64,000 bases of DNA from the NCBI GenBank assembly GCA_947367855.1, contig CANBFE010000005.1, forward strand, positions 1 to 64,000, in the 5' to 3' direction. Of the stretch, positions 42,477 through 51,554 are shown piece by piece (positions within the stretch are counted from its first letter, which is position 1; each line of letters begins with the position of its first letter). The DNA comes from an uncultured Lachnospiraceae bacterium (lineage in GTDB: Bacteria; Bacillota; Clostridia; Lachnospirales; Lachnospiraceae). The notes beneath the pieces were generated by a model. It saw nothing but the letters and a program-made list of their open reading frames with translations, was not told the origin of the DNA and searched no databases. Both the position numbers and the translations under genes were made by a program.

Positions 42477-42505
42477 TTGAATCTGCGGGACAAATCTGTT
42501 ACAAT
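42477..42505 (+). promoter_or_regulatory. Promoter of secA
   Basis: TTGAAT (42477-42482) and TACAAT (42500-42505) are separated by 17 bases, 47 bases before the secA start. Confidence 0.7.
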
Positions 42506-42551
42506 ACAGGTTAGGTTTAGATAGACAGACCGCAGAAAGGTATGGATAATC

Positions 42552-45119
42552 GTGAAGATAGTCGATAAGATAATTGGAACATACAGCGAAAGGGAGATTA
42601 AGCGCATCAGGCCGTTGGTGGACAAAATCGAGAGCCTTCGTCCCCGGATGCAGGCTCTTTCCGATGAGGAGCTCAGGAATAAGACTGCAGAGTACAGGAA
42701 GCGTTTGGAGGAGGGGGAAACCCTGGACGACCTGCTTCCTGAGGCATATGCCACAGTTCGGGAGGCCACCGCAAGGGTGCTTAAGACAGAGCATTACAAA
42801 GTACAGCTCATCGGCGGCATTATTATGCACCAGGGGCGCATCGCGGAGCTGCGCACAGGCGAAGGCAAGACCCAGACATTCCTTTTGCCGGCATACCTGA
42901 ATGCCCTGGAGGGCAAGGGTGTCCATGTGGTGACGGTTAACGATTACCTGGTAAAGCGTGATGCGGAGTGGATGGGACAGGTACATGAGTTTCTTGGGCT
43001 TACCGTGGGCATGGTGCTGAACAGCATGACCAGTGAGGAGCGCCAGAAGGCTTATCAATGCGATATCACCTATGTGACCAACAATGAGCTTGGATTTGAC
43101 TACCTGCGTGATAATATGGTGGTCTATAAGGAGCAGCTGGTGCTGCGCGGGCTGCACTTCTGCATTATTGACGAGGTGGACTCCGTACTCATTGACGAAG
43201 CCAGGACCCCGCTGATTATCTCGGGGCAGAGCGGAAAGTCCACCGCCCTTTATGAGATGTGCGATTTGCTGGCAAGGCGTATGCACAGGGGTGAGGATGT
43301 GCAGGAGCTGACCAAGATGGATGCCATTATGGGCGTGGTCAGGGAGGAGACGGGAGACTTTATCGTCAATGAGAAGGATAAGGTGATCAATCTCACCGAG
43401 GCAGGCGTGAAGAAGGTGGAGGATTTCTTCCATATTCAGAACTTTGCGGATGCCGAGAACCTGGAAATTCAGCACAATATCATACTGGCTCTGCGTGCGC
43501 ACAATCTGATGTTCCGTGACCAGGACTATGTGGTGAAGGATGATCAGGTGCTGATCGTGGATCAGTTTACCGGGCGCATCATGCCGGGACGCCGTTATTC
43601 CGACGGCCTGCATCAGGCCATAGAGGCAAAAGAGCATGTGAAGGTGAAGCGGGAGAGCAAGACGCTGGCAACCATCACCTTCCAGAATTTCTTTAACTTA
43701 TTTGAGAAAAAATGCGGCGCCACCGGTACTGCGCTTACAGAGGACAAGGAATTCAGGGAGATCTACGGTATGGACGTGGTGGAAGTCCCCACGAATGTTC
43801 CGGTAGCCCGTATAGACCAACAGGATGCCGTATATAAGACCAGGGATGAGAAACTGGAGGCCATTGTAAACGCAGTGGAGGAAGCCCATAAAAAAGGTCA
43901 GCCTGTTCTGGTGGGTACCATCACCATTGAGGCCAGTGAAGAACTGAGCAGGCTGCTGACCAGACGGGGGATTCCGCATAAGGTGCTGAATGCGAAATTT
44001 CATGAGCTGGAGGCGGAGATTGTGGCGGATGCCGGTGTGCACGGCGCCGTGACCATTGCCACCAACATGGCAGGCCGTGGTACGGATATCAAGCTGGATG
44101 AGGAGGCCAGGGCTGCGGGAGGACTGAAGATTATCGGTACGGAGCGACATGAATCACGGCGTATCGATAACCAGCTGCGTGGGCGTTCCGGACGTCAGGG
44201 AGACCCGGGGGAATCCAAATTTTACATTTCCCTGCAGGACGACCTGATGCGTCTGTTTGGCTCCGAGCGTCTTATCGGTATGTTTAACACCATGGGTGTG
44301 CCGGAAGGGCAGGAAATTGAGCACAAGATGCTCACCAATGCCATTGAGTCCGCGCAGAAGAAGATTGAGAATAACAACTTCGGCATCCGTAAGAATCTGT
44401 TGGAATACGACAGGGTTATGAGCGAGCAGAGGGAGATTATTTATGAGGAACGTCTCCGGGTTCTGAACGGGGAGAGCATGCGTGATTTTATCTATAAGAT
44501 GATCACTGACATTGCGGAGAACTGTGTGGATATCAGTATCAATGATGATGCAGAAGTGGACGAATGGAATTTCAACGAGTTGAATACGTTGCTGCTGCCC
44601 ACCATTCCTCTGGAGCCCCTCACGGCAGAGCGGGTGGCAAAGCCAAAGAAGAACAGCTTAAAGCAGCAGCTGAAGGAAGAGGCCGTGAAGCTCTATGAGA
44701 ATAAGGAGGCTGAATTTCCAAATGCGGAGGCTATCCGTGAAATTGAGCGTGTAATTCTGCTGAAAGTCATTGACAGGAAGTGGATGGACCATATAGACGA
44801 TATGGAGCAGCTCCGGCAGGGCATCGGCCTTCAGGCATATGGACAGAGGGATCCCCTTGTGGAGTACAAGATGAACGGTTATGCCATGTTTGATGAGATG
44901 ACCCAGAATATCAAGGAGGAAACGGTCCGTCTCCTGTTCCGTATCAAGGTAGAGCAGAAGGTGGAGCGGGAACAGGTGGCCAAGGTGACTGGCACCAATA
45001 AGGATGAGTCTGTGGCAAAGGCGCCTGCAAAACGCAGTAATGCAAAGGTTTACCCCAATGACCCCTGCCCCTGTGGAAGCGGGAAGAAATATAAGCAGTG
45101 CTGTGGGCGGAAGGCTTAG
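42552..45119 (+). CDS. secA: Preprotein translocase ATPase SecA
   Basis: This 855-residue motor drives protein export through SecYEG. Motifs are clear: RTGEGKTQTFLLPAYLNAL (Walker A), VNDYLVKRDAEWMG, IDEVDSVLIDEARTPLIISG (Walker B, DEVD), TNMAGRGTDIKL, and IDNQLRGRSGRQGDPG. The C-terminal zinc-binding segment CPCGSGKKYKQCCG is complete. The start is GTG 42552 (MKIVDKIIGTYSERE). prfB follows 61 bases on, the arrangement widely conserved in Firmicutes. Length is normal. Confidence 0.98.
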   Translation: MKIVDKIIGTYSEREIKRIRPLVDKIESLRPRMQALSDEELRNKTAEYRKRLEEGETLDDLLPEAYATVREATARVLKTEHYKVQLIGGIIMHQGRIAELRTGEGKTQTFLLPAYLNALEGKGVHVVTVNDYLVKRDAEWMGQVHEFLGLTVGMVLNSMTSEERQKAYQCDITYVTNNELGFDYLRDNMVVYKEQLVLRGLHFCIIDEVDSVLIDEARTPLIISGQSGKSTALYEMCDLLARRMHRGEDVQELTKMDAIMGVVREETGDFIVNEKDKVINLTEAGVKKVEDFFHIQNFADAENLEIQHNIILALRAHNLMFRDQDYVVKDDQVLIVDQFTGRIMPGRRYSDGLHQAIEAKEHVKVKRESKTLATITFQNFFNLFEKKCGATGTALTEDKEFREIYGMDVVEVPTNVPVARIDQQDAVYKTRDEKLEAIVNAVEEAHKKGQPVLVGTITIEASEELSRLLTRRGIPHKVLNAKFHELEAEIVADAGVHGAVTIATNMAGRGTDIKLDEEARAAGGLKIIGTERHESRRIDNQLRGRSGRQGDPGESKFYISLQDDLMRLFGSERLIGMFNTMGVPEGQEIEHKMLTNAIESAQKKIENNNFGIRKNLLEYDRVMSEQREIIYEERLRVLNGESMRDFIYKMITDIAENCVDISINDDAEVDEWNFNELNTLLLPTIPLEPLTAERVAKPKKNSLKQQLKEEAVKLYENKEAEFPNAEAIREIERVILLKVIDRKWMDHIDDMEQLRQGIGLQAYGQRDPLVEYKMNGYAMFDEMTQNIKEETVRLLFRIKVEQKVEREQVAKVTGTNKDESVAKAPAKRSNAKVYPNDPCPCGSGKKYKQCCGRKA

Positions 45120-45180
45120 AAATTCGTCAGATGGCGGACTTTGCCCCGATTATAATCATAAAGAAAGAAGGTGACGTTAA

Positions 45181-46303
45181 GTGGTAGAATTAGATCAGAT
45201 GAAGACAGAATTATTGTCATACGAAACTCCATTAGCGGAAGTGAGGGATTCACTTTAACCCTGCAGACAAGGCGAAAAGGATAGAAGAACTGGAGCGGGA
45301 GATGGAGGCGCCCGGCTTTTGGGACGATCCGGAGCGTTCCAATGAGAAGATGAAGGAACTGAAATCCCTGAAGGATGTGGTGGAGGGCTGTAACAAGCTT
45401 TCCGGTCAGTATGAGGATATTCTTACTCTCATTGAGATGGGCTATGAGGAGAACGATGATTCCCTGATTCCGGATATCCGGGCAGAGTTGGATGAGTTTG
45501 TCAGTGAATTCGAAGCATTGCGGCTTGATACTCTGCTTTCCGGGGAATATGATAAAAACGACGCCATCCTGAAGCTGAATGCCGGGGCCGGAGGTACGGA
45601 AAGCTGTGACTGGTGTAGCATGCTGTACCGGATGTATACCAGATGGGCAGAGCGCAAGGGATTTTCCATTGAAGTACTGGATTTCCTGGACGGGGACGAG
45701 GCAGGCATTAAGTCAGTGACTTTTCAGGTCAACGGGACAAATGCCTATGGTTATCTGAAATCCGAGAAGGGTGTTCACAGGCTGGTGAGAATTTCCCCGT
45801 TTAATGCCCAGGGAAAGAGGCAGACATCCTTTGTGTCTCTGGATGTGATGCCGGATATAGAAGAGGATCTGGATGTGGAGATCGACGAGAAGGATCTGCG
45901 GATTGATACCTATCGAAGCAGCGGCGCAGGCGGTCAGCACATTAATAAGACTTCTTCCGCCATCCGTATCACCCACATTCCCACAGGGACAGTGGTACAG
46001 TGCCAGAACGAGAGGAGCCAGTTCCAGAATAAGGACAAGGCCATGCAGATGCTGAAGGCCAAGCTGTACCTGCTGAAGCAGGAGGCCAATGTGGAAAAGC
46101 TCTCCGATATCCGGGGTGAGGTGAAGGACATCGGATGGGGCAATCAGATTCGTTCCTATGTGCTGCAGCCCTACAAACTGGTAAAGGATCTGCGGACGGA
46201 TGTGGAGACGGGAAATGCGGATGCCGTGTTGGACGGGGCGTTGGATCCCTTTATCAACGGTTATCTGAAATGGATTAATTTGTCCCGAAACGAGACAGAG
46301 TAG
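45181..46303 (+). CDS. prfB: Peptide chain release factor 2, made by programmed +1 frameshift
   Basis: RF2 recognises UGA and UAA and releases finished chains. Translation begins at GTG 45181 behind AGAAGGTGA and runs 25 codons (LDQMKTELLSYETPLAEVRDSL) to CTT TAA at 45253-45258. The body of the protein continues only in the +1 frame (NPADKAKRIEELEREMEAPGFWDDP), as in other prfB genes where the ribosome slips at CUU UGA C. The total is 373 residues. The SPF tripeptide for stop recognition (RISPFNAQGKRQ) and GGQ (SSGAGGQHINKTSS) are present. The stop at the slip site is UAA rather than the usual UGA, and the upstream AGGG stimulator is five rather than three bases from CUU, so autoregulation may differ. 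Without slipping, only a truncated protein from ATG 45302 could be made. Confidence 0.93.
45253..45259 (+). promoter_or_regulatory. prfB recoding site CUU UAA C
   Basis: CTTTAAC forms the slip site: Leu tRNA on CTT moves one base to TTT and decoding resumes at AAC. GAGGG at 45244-45248 may act as the internal Shine-Dalgarno-like stimulator. The stop codon is UAA, where UGA is usual. Confidence 0.75.
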
Positions 46304-46522
46304 TATATTGAGAATTGAAGCATACAGGAAAACCGATATAACGTTTATTGATTTGCTCAGCTGTGATATGGCATTTTTCGCAAGGATTCTGCCTTTCAGA
46401 TGGGCAGCTGTCAGGGCGTTGTATCGGTTGTTTTGTTCCTGAGGGCAGCGGTGCCGGGATGCGCATCGGCAGAGGACATGGTCTGCCGTACAGGCCTGTG
46501 AGCCACAGGCAGGGAGGGTACA

Positions 46523-48370
46523 ATGGAAAAAGAAAAAAAGGCGCAGGAGACAGTATTTTCAGGGAATGAGGGGATTGAGGAGGAACCCCTGCTCCCACGT
46601 TATGTGGGAAGCAGGCAGCCAAACTGCGATTATCATCACGGCCAGCTTCCTCCGGTAAAGGGAGCGGGCTGCTATCAGGTGACCCGGGCCAACCGTACCC
46701 ATCCGGAGTGGGACGACGGGGTGGGGGGAACCTATAAGCACGGAGCGGATCTGGCCTGGTGGAACGGCAGCTTTTATCTGCATTATTTTACCAATCCGGT
46801 GAGCGAACATACCGGAGCGGGACAGAGTATTCTGGCAATTTCCAGAGACGGCAGACAGTGGGAGGATTTTCGGCAGGCCTTTCCGCCCTATCGGATTCCG
46901 GCCTGTACAGTCAGGGATTACAAGGGGAATGTGAACAGTTTTTCCGGGGAGAGCTATGCCTTTATTCATCAGCGTGTGGGATTTTACCGCACGAAAAATA
47001 ACCGTATGCTGCTGTTGGGATTTTACGGTTGGTCCCCAAAGCCCTGGATTACCAACTGGGACAATTACGGCATAGGCCGGGTGGTGCGGGAGCTGTATCC
47101 GGATGAGACCATGGGGCCGATATACTTTATCAGACCCTGCTGGCAGGGCGGATGGTCAAAGGATCAGCTGCTGTACCCGCTGTACACGGAGTCCCGGGAG
47201 GAAGGTTTTGCGGACTGCTGCGAGGAGCTTCTTTCGGATGCTCTGGCCGTACAGCAGTGGGCGGAAGAGAACGGGGACAGGGACGAACTGATTCAGATCA
47301 GGCACGACGGGAACGGCAGTACCAACCAGGCCTTCTGCTGGTACCATATCGACGACAAAAGCATAATCGGCATGTGGAAGCATTCCCGCTGCGCCAGAAG
47401 CGATGACGGGGGAAAGACATGGTCGGATGTGAGGGTGTCCCCCTCTTTGGTGATGAGCGGCCAGAAGGTCTGGGCCCAGAAGACCGGGGACGGGAAGTAT
47501 GCCATGGTCTATGACCCCACACTGGAGTCTACCCATAGGTGGCCCATGTGCGTTACCACTTCAGAGGACGGCCTCGCTTATGAAGACATGCTGTTGGTGC
47601 ATGGGGAGGTGCCGCCCATGCGTTTCGGCGGCTTCTGGAAGGATTACGGCCCCCAGTATATGCGCGGGATTGCGGAAGGAATAGAACGTCCAGACGATTG
47701 CCTGTGGATAGCCTATACGGTGAACAAGGAGGATGTGTGGGTGGCCCGTCTGCCGCTTCCTGTTACGGGAGAGGAAAGGGAGAGGGAACTGAGGGACGGT
47801 TTTGGGGATTTTACGGTGTATTCTCCCAAATGGGCGCCGGTGACGGTGACGGATCTCCCCTCCCTGCGGCTTACGGATTTTGACAGGTATGATTACGGGA
47901 AGGCGGAGAGAGTGCTGCGGGAGACAGGGCAGTTGGAGTTGGATTTTACGGTGGTACCCGGCCAGAAGGACTATGGAACATTGTACTGTGAGCTGCAGGA
48001 TATTTCAGGGCAGACGGCAGTGCGCCTGGTTTTCCGGGAGGACGGAATGCTCTGTGTGCGCACTACAGCGCTGATTCCCCTTTGCCCTTATGAGGCGGGA
48101 CAGGAGACCAGAATCAGGATATGGGCAGACTGCACAACCTATGACTATACGTTTCAGGTGAACGAGGGGGAGGAGAAGAAATACCGCTTTATGACGGCGG
48201 TGGAGACACTGGGCCGCTTTGTTCTGCGCACCGGAGCGCCCAGAACAGAACCCGGACGGGAGGATGCGCCTGTGGAAGACGAGGGATACGCGCTTCCCCT
48301 GGCAGATGAAAAGGAAGAGGCGGCAGTGTTTGATCTGACTTCCTTTCGGGCAAAGTGCCAGGGGATTTAA
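46523..48370 (+). CDS. Cytoplasmic Asp-box (sialidase-fold) protein
   Basis: This 615-residue protein has repeated beta-propeller-like segments, and Asp-box-type sequences are visible: SDDGGKTWSDVR (about 293-304) is the SxDxGxxW motif typical of sialidases, and ISRDGRQWEDF (about 109) is a looser copy. ADLAWWNGSFYLHYF is another strand repeat. There is no signal peptide or anchor, and the classical arginine triad of GH33 is not obvious. A C-terminal domain (about 430-600) resembles a jelly-roll or lectin-like addition (LELDFTVVPGQKDYGTLYCELQ). It may be a glycoside hydrolase of a minor family acting on imported sugar. ATG 46523 follows GCAGGGAGGGTACA. It is monocistronic and converges on the DUF975 gene. 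Confidence 0.65.
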   Translation: MEKEKKAQETVFSGNEGIEEEPLLPRYVGSRQPNCDYHHGQLPPVKGAGCYQVTRANRTHPEWDDGVGGTYKHGADLAWWNGSFYLHYFTNPVSEHTGAGQSILAISRDGRQWEDFRQAFPPYRIPACTVRDYKGNVNSFSGESYAFIHQRVGFYRTKNNRMLLLGFYGWSPKPWITNWDNYGIGRVVRELYPDETMGPIYFIRPCWQGGWSKDQLLYPLYTESREEGFADCCEELLSDALAVQQWAEENGDRDELIQIRHDGNGSTNQAFCWYHIDDKSIIGMWKHSRCARSDDGGKTWSDVRVSPSLVMSGQKVWAQKTGDGKYAMVYDPTLESTHRWPMCVTTSEDGLAYEDMLLVHGEVPPMRFGGFWKDYGPQYMRGIAEGIERPDDCLWIAYTVNKEDVWVARLPLPVTGEERERELRDGFGDFTVYSPKWAPVTVTDLPSLRLTDFDRYDYGKAERVLRETGQLELDFTVVPGQKDYGTLYCELQDISGQTAVRLVFREDGMLCVRTTALIPLCPYEAGQETRIRIWADCTTYDYTFQVNEGEEKKYRFMTAVETLGRFVLRTGAPRTEPGREDAPVEDEGYALPLADEKEEAAVFDLTSFRAKCQGI

Positions 48371-48388
48371 GGGCCGGAAAAAGCAGAT

Positions 48389-49153
48389 TTACCGTGCAGA
48401 CCCGGGATTCATCAGGTCGAGGAAAAAGCAGGCATGCGTCATCTGCATATAAGGTTCCAACCACAGAAAGCCGATGCCAAAGCTTAAGATACACAGCAGC
48501 GTCAGGGGCAGGAAACCCAGTTCCAACAGAAAAAGCCTGCTCCTGTGTCCCTTCATCATGCGCCAGCACAGGGAGAGGGTTTCCTTTCCCGTATTTTCGG
48601 GAAAGTCCAGAGCCAGGTAAAAGGACAGGGCAATGCCCAGAGATACGGGGATATAGATGCATAATCCGGCTCCGGCGGCGCCCAGGGCATAGAAAATCCA
48701 TTTCAGATCATGGGTGGAGATATAGTTCTGGAACAGATACTGTCCGGGCCACAGGCATATGGTCTGGCAGAGAACCAGGGCGGCCGAGATCACAAGGTAT
48801 CTTTTGGAGTCCGTCCGAAAACCGTAGAACAAATCCCGGACGGACGCCCTCTGACCACAGGCCAGATTCAGAAAGTAGAGGGCAATTCCCGCATTCATCA
48901 CACCGAGAAGAACGCCTGCGGTCACCAACAGGATGTCGAACAGAACGGAGATGCCTGCGGATGCTCCGGTGGACCCTGTCATTGCGTAGACCGTATTCAT
49001 GGTGCTGACACAGACAGAATTGATGGAAAGGCGCGCCATGCCTGAGAGAAGGAAGCTCAGAAAGGTAATCAGAATGGCGCCGCCGTATCTGCTCTCCAGC
49101 TTATCCTTTGCTATATTCTTTATTTCGTATACTTTTTTATATTGTTTCATCAT
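48389..49153 (-). CDS. DUF975 family membrane protein
   Basis: This 254-residue protein has about six membrane segments (for example VLFDILLVTAGVLLGVMNAGIALYFLNLACGQRASVRDLFYGF). The YFLNLACGQRASVRDLFYGF segment and LSLCWRMMKGHRSRLFLLELGFLPLTLL fit the DUF975 pattern of Clostridial membrane proteins. The start at ATG 49153 or 49150 is not decided by the sequence; no strong ribosome site is near. The role is unknown. Its stop lies 18 bases from the convergent Asp-box gene. Confidence 0.8.
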   Translation of the reverse strand: MMKQYKKVYEIKNIAKDKLESRYGGAILITFLSFLLSGMARLSINSVCVSTMNTVYAMTGSTGASAGISVLFDILLVTAGVLLGVMNAGIALYFLNLACGQRASVRDLFYGFRTDSKRYLVISAALVLCQTICLWPGQYLFQNYISTHDLKWIFYALGAAGAGLCIYIPVSLGIALSFYLALDFPENTGKETLSLCWRMMKGHRSRLFLLELGFLPLTLLCILSFGIGFLWLEPYMQMTHACFFLDLMNPGSAR

Positions 49154-49214
49154 TGTAATTTGTTTTTCCTGTGAAGCTGCTTCTATTTTAAAACTGATTT
49201 CTCCGGTTACCGAT

Positions 49215-49736
49215 TTATACCGCGTAATCCAGGTTCATACCCTGGTATTTTGTCCGGTCTGCGCTTTTCAGATCCTGCTGATAGGGATTTTCCTCGTTAT
49301 AGTACTTGATCTGGGTGTGTGTGGTGCCGCCGGATACATAGGTGCGTCCACACTCTGGGCAGACTGCTGTGTGGATGGAGACAGAGGCGGAAACCACCTT
49401 GCCGTTGTCCTGTGCAGCTTTTTTATAAGCATTGGACACATGTTCCTGTTCGTGGGCGCGGACTGCGGAGGCGGCGCTTTCGGGCGACACATGCTGAGGG
49501 CTTTTGAAGGAGACCATTTCGTCTGAGCCGTCCTGGTATTTGCGGTTCTTACAGGTCTGGCATTCTTCCGACGGGTCTTCCAGGCCGGCTTTTTTTCTCC
49601 AGTCATCCTCTTTGTATCCCGGAAGCTGCCGGGCACCCGGGATTTCCCGCTCTGCGCCGGTTACGCTGTCGGCTGAGGAAGCGGAGGCGGGGCCGTAATA
49701 CATGTCGTATGAGTTGGTGATGGGTGAGATTGTCAT
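49215..49736 (-). CDS. HEQEH-motif putative metalloprotease-related protein (SprA-related)
   Basis: This 173-residue protein has no signal peptide. A zinc-peptidase-like motif, VRAHEQEHVSNAYKKA (HExEH, about 106-110), sits between a Cys pair (CQTCKNR) and a second pair (CPECGRTYVSGG), which may form zinc sites. The short acidic middle and the closing ADRTKYQGMNLDYAV resemble proteins annotated SprA-related or putative metalloprotease CJM1_0395-like. ATG 49736 follows CAGGAGGTTTTATAAA. Homologues exist in both Proteobacteria and Firmicutes, but function is not established. It is in the same direction as the DUF975 and DUF4190 genes. Confidence 0.65.
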   Translation of the reverse strand: MTISPITNSYDMYYGPASASSADSVTGAEREIPGARQLPGYKEDDWRKKAGLEDPSEECQTCKNRKYQDGSDEMVSFKSPQHVSPESAASAVRAHEQEHVSNAYKKAAQDNGKVVSASVSIHTAVCPECGRTYVSGGTTHTQIKYYNEENPYQQDLKSADRTKYQGMNLDYAV

Positions 49737-49799
49737 TTTATAAAACCTCCTGGTTAATGATTCTGAAATCTGACTGATATCCATTATGGACAGAAGAAA

Positions 49800-50261
49800 T
49801 CAGTCAAACGAATATCCGTAGTATTGTTCCATAAAGTCCGAAAAATTGATCCCATACATTTGTTCAGACATGGAGTTGATCTGATTGCGGAAGGATTCGT
49901 TCTTCATGAGTATGGGCAGCATCACCAGGGAATAGACCATGATGAGCACAGCGCCGGCCAGTCCGATGATGGAAAGCGTCAGGCCCGTGACACAGGCAGA
50001 GCTCATTTTTTTCCCCTTTCTGTGAGCCAGACAGGCGAAAAAAATCCCCAGTGCGCCCAGAGGCAGGGACAGTATGACCGTACAGCATGTGGTGACGGAC
50101 AATAGCCCGCAGACGGCGGCAGCCACGGAAAAGGCCTGTCCGTAGGGTCTGTGGGTGGGCTGATTGTAATAACTGCTGTTGGAAGCGTTGCTGTTCCACC
50201 TGTCCCACTGGCCGTTGTCCCGGTTATTCCGGTTGTTTGATCCGCTCTGGTTGTAGTCCAT
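49800..50261 (-). CDS. DUF4190-type membrane protein
   Basis: This 153-residue protein has an Asn/Ser/Gly-rich N terminus (MDYNQSGSNNRNNRDNGQWDRW), two membrane helices (AFSVAAAVCGLLSVTTCCTVILSLPLGALGIFFACLAHRKGKKMSSA and TGLTLSIIGLAGAVLIMVYSLVML), and a Tyr-rich tail (QMYGINFSDFMEQYYGYSFD). This matches the DUF4190 family of small Gram-positive membrane proteins of unknown role. ATG 50261 follows AAGAAGGAGTCTCTTT. It is divergent from the Rpn-type gene. Confidence 0.8.
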   Translation of the reverse strand: MDYNQSGSNNRNNRDNGQWDRWNSNASNSSYYNQPTHRPYGQAFSVAAAVCGLLSVTTCCTVILSLPLGALGIFFACLAHRKGKKMSSACVTGLTLSIIGLAGAVLIMVYSLVMLPILMKNESFRNQINSMSEQMYGINFSDFMEQYYGYSFD

Positions 50262-50366
50262 AAAGAGACTCCTTCTTCCTGATAAATCTTACCTTTACTT
50301 TACCATTTTTCCCCGGTTCTGTCAAAAGTATTTTGAACTGCTGTCAAAAGCAGTGCGGATTAGGCG

Positions 50367-50395
50367 TTGACATTTTTCCGTATCCGTATTATGAT
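50367..50395 (+). promoter_or_regulatory. Promoter of the Rpn-type nuclease gene
   Basis: TTGACA (50367-50372) and TATGAT (50390-50395) with a 17-base spacer, about 145 bases upstream of the start. Confidence 0.65.
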
Positions 50396-50537
50396 AAAGC
50401 TGTCAATAACTTATCTGTGAAAGGTGTCTATCACACATTCAGGCAGTTTCTGCCGGACATTTCACACACACTGGCAGGGACGGCATGTGGTTCATGTTTC
50501 TTCTCTGCCCCCTGATTTCGGAAAGAGAGGATATGAC

Positions 50538-51542
50538 ATGAAAACTGGAATGCAGTTTGTATTGCGTAAGGGTCGGCGTGTCCGTTTGTCGCTGCCGCAT
50601 TTTATCAGCAATCGGAAAGTAAAAGACAGACTCTTCTGTTATATTTTCGAGCAGGACAGAGCTGCGCTTCTGCAGCTTTACAATGCGCTGAATCACACGG
50701 ATTACCGGGAAGAACAGGCGCTGCGGATCGTTACCCTGGACAATGTAGTCTATATGGCCATGCATAATGATGTTGCCTTTCTTCTGCTGGGGACATTGAA
50801 TCTCTATGAGCACCAGAGTACGCTTTGTCCGAACCTTCCCCTGCGTTTTCTGCTCTATCTTGCAGCAGAGTACGAAGGGCTGGTGGCCGGAATGGGCGGC
50901 AATATCTACGGCCAGACGCTGATTCCCCTTCCTTCGCCTCAGTGCGTTGTGTTTTACAATGGGGAAACGGAAACGGAGGATGAGCAGTATCTGTGCCTGA
51001 CGGATGCCTTTGCGGAGGAAAATGGCGGAAAACAGTCCTCCTGTCTGGAACTTAAGGTCCGGATGCTGAACATTAACCGTGGGCATAACAGACGTCTGAT
51101 GGCAGACTGCGGACGCCTGGACGAATATTCCCGTTTTGTCGAACGGATCAGGCTCCTGCGCAAGAACGGCCTTTCCGCAGATGAAGCAATTGATCAGGCT
51201 GTGATTTATTGTATTGACCATGGAATCATGGAAGATATTTTATTGCCCTTTCGGGCGGAGGTGAAGAAAATGCTGCTGACAGAGTATAATGAGAGAAAGT
51301 ACATGAAAATGTTCCGCAAAGAAGCCAGGGAGCAGGGGATGAAGGAAGGCCGCCAGATAGGACTTGAAACAGGCCGTGAGGAAGGCCGCCAGATAGGACT
51401 TGAGGAAGGACTTGAAGAAGGCATTCAGCAGGAGAGAACCCGTCTGTTGGAGACAATGCTTCAAAACGGCGCATCGGCGGAGCAGCTGTCCGAGCTGACC
51501 GGGGTACCTGTCGGTGAGATCAGACAACTGCTGCGGGAATAA
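50538..51542 (+). CDS. Rpn/PDDEXK-type putative transposase-nuclease family protein
   Basis: This 334-residue protein belongs to the Rpn/PD-(D/E)XK group. It opens KDRLFCYIFEQDRAALLQLYNALNHTDYREEQALRIVTLDNVVYMAMHNDVAFLLLGTLNLYEHQST, where the Asp of HNDVAF and the Glu of LYEHQS are active-site candidates, and has IPLPSPQCVVFYNGE in the middle. The C terminus is a repetitive coil (KEGRQIGLETGREEGRQIGLEEGLEEG), typical of these proteins. ATG 50538 follows GAAAGAGAGGATATGAC; upstream in-frame ATG 50424 has no site. Homologues are common, single-copy or multi-copy in Lachnospiraceae. They are often called transposases, but no inverted repeats flank it. DNA cleavage promoting recombination is inferred from the family. 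Confidence 0.85.
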   Translation: MKTGMQFVLRKGRRVRLSLPHFISNRKVKDRLFCYIFEQDRAALLQLYNALNHTDYREEQALRIVTLDNVVYMAMHNDVAFLLLGTLNLYEHQSTLCPNLPLRFLLYLAAEYEGLVAGMGGNIYGQTLIPLPSPQCVVFYNGETETEDEQYLCLTDAFAEENGGKQSSCLELKVRMLNINRGHNRRLMADCGRLDEYSRFVERIRLLRKNGLSADEAIDQAVIYCIDHGIMEDILLPFRAEVKKMLLTEYNERKYMKMFRKEAREQGMKEGRQIGLETGREEGRQIGLEEGLEEGIQQERTRLLETMLQNGASAEQLSELTGVPVGEIRQLLRE

Positions 51543-51554
51543 GCTGTGAAGCGC

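Noticed and set aside
50538..51542. Rpn-type gene as an active insertion sequence
   Set aside because: No terminal inverted repeats or target duplication flank it; it looks like a resident gene of the family.
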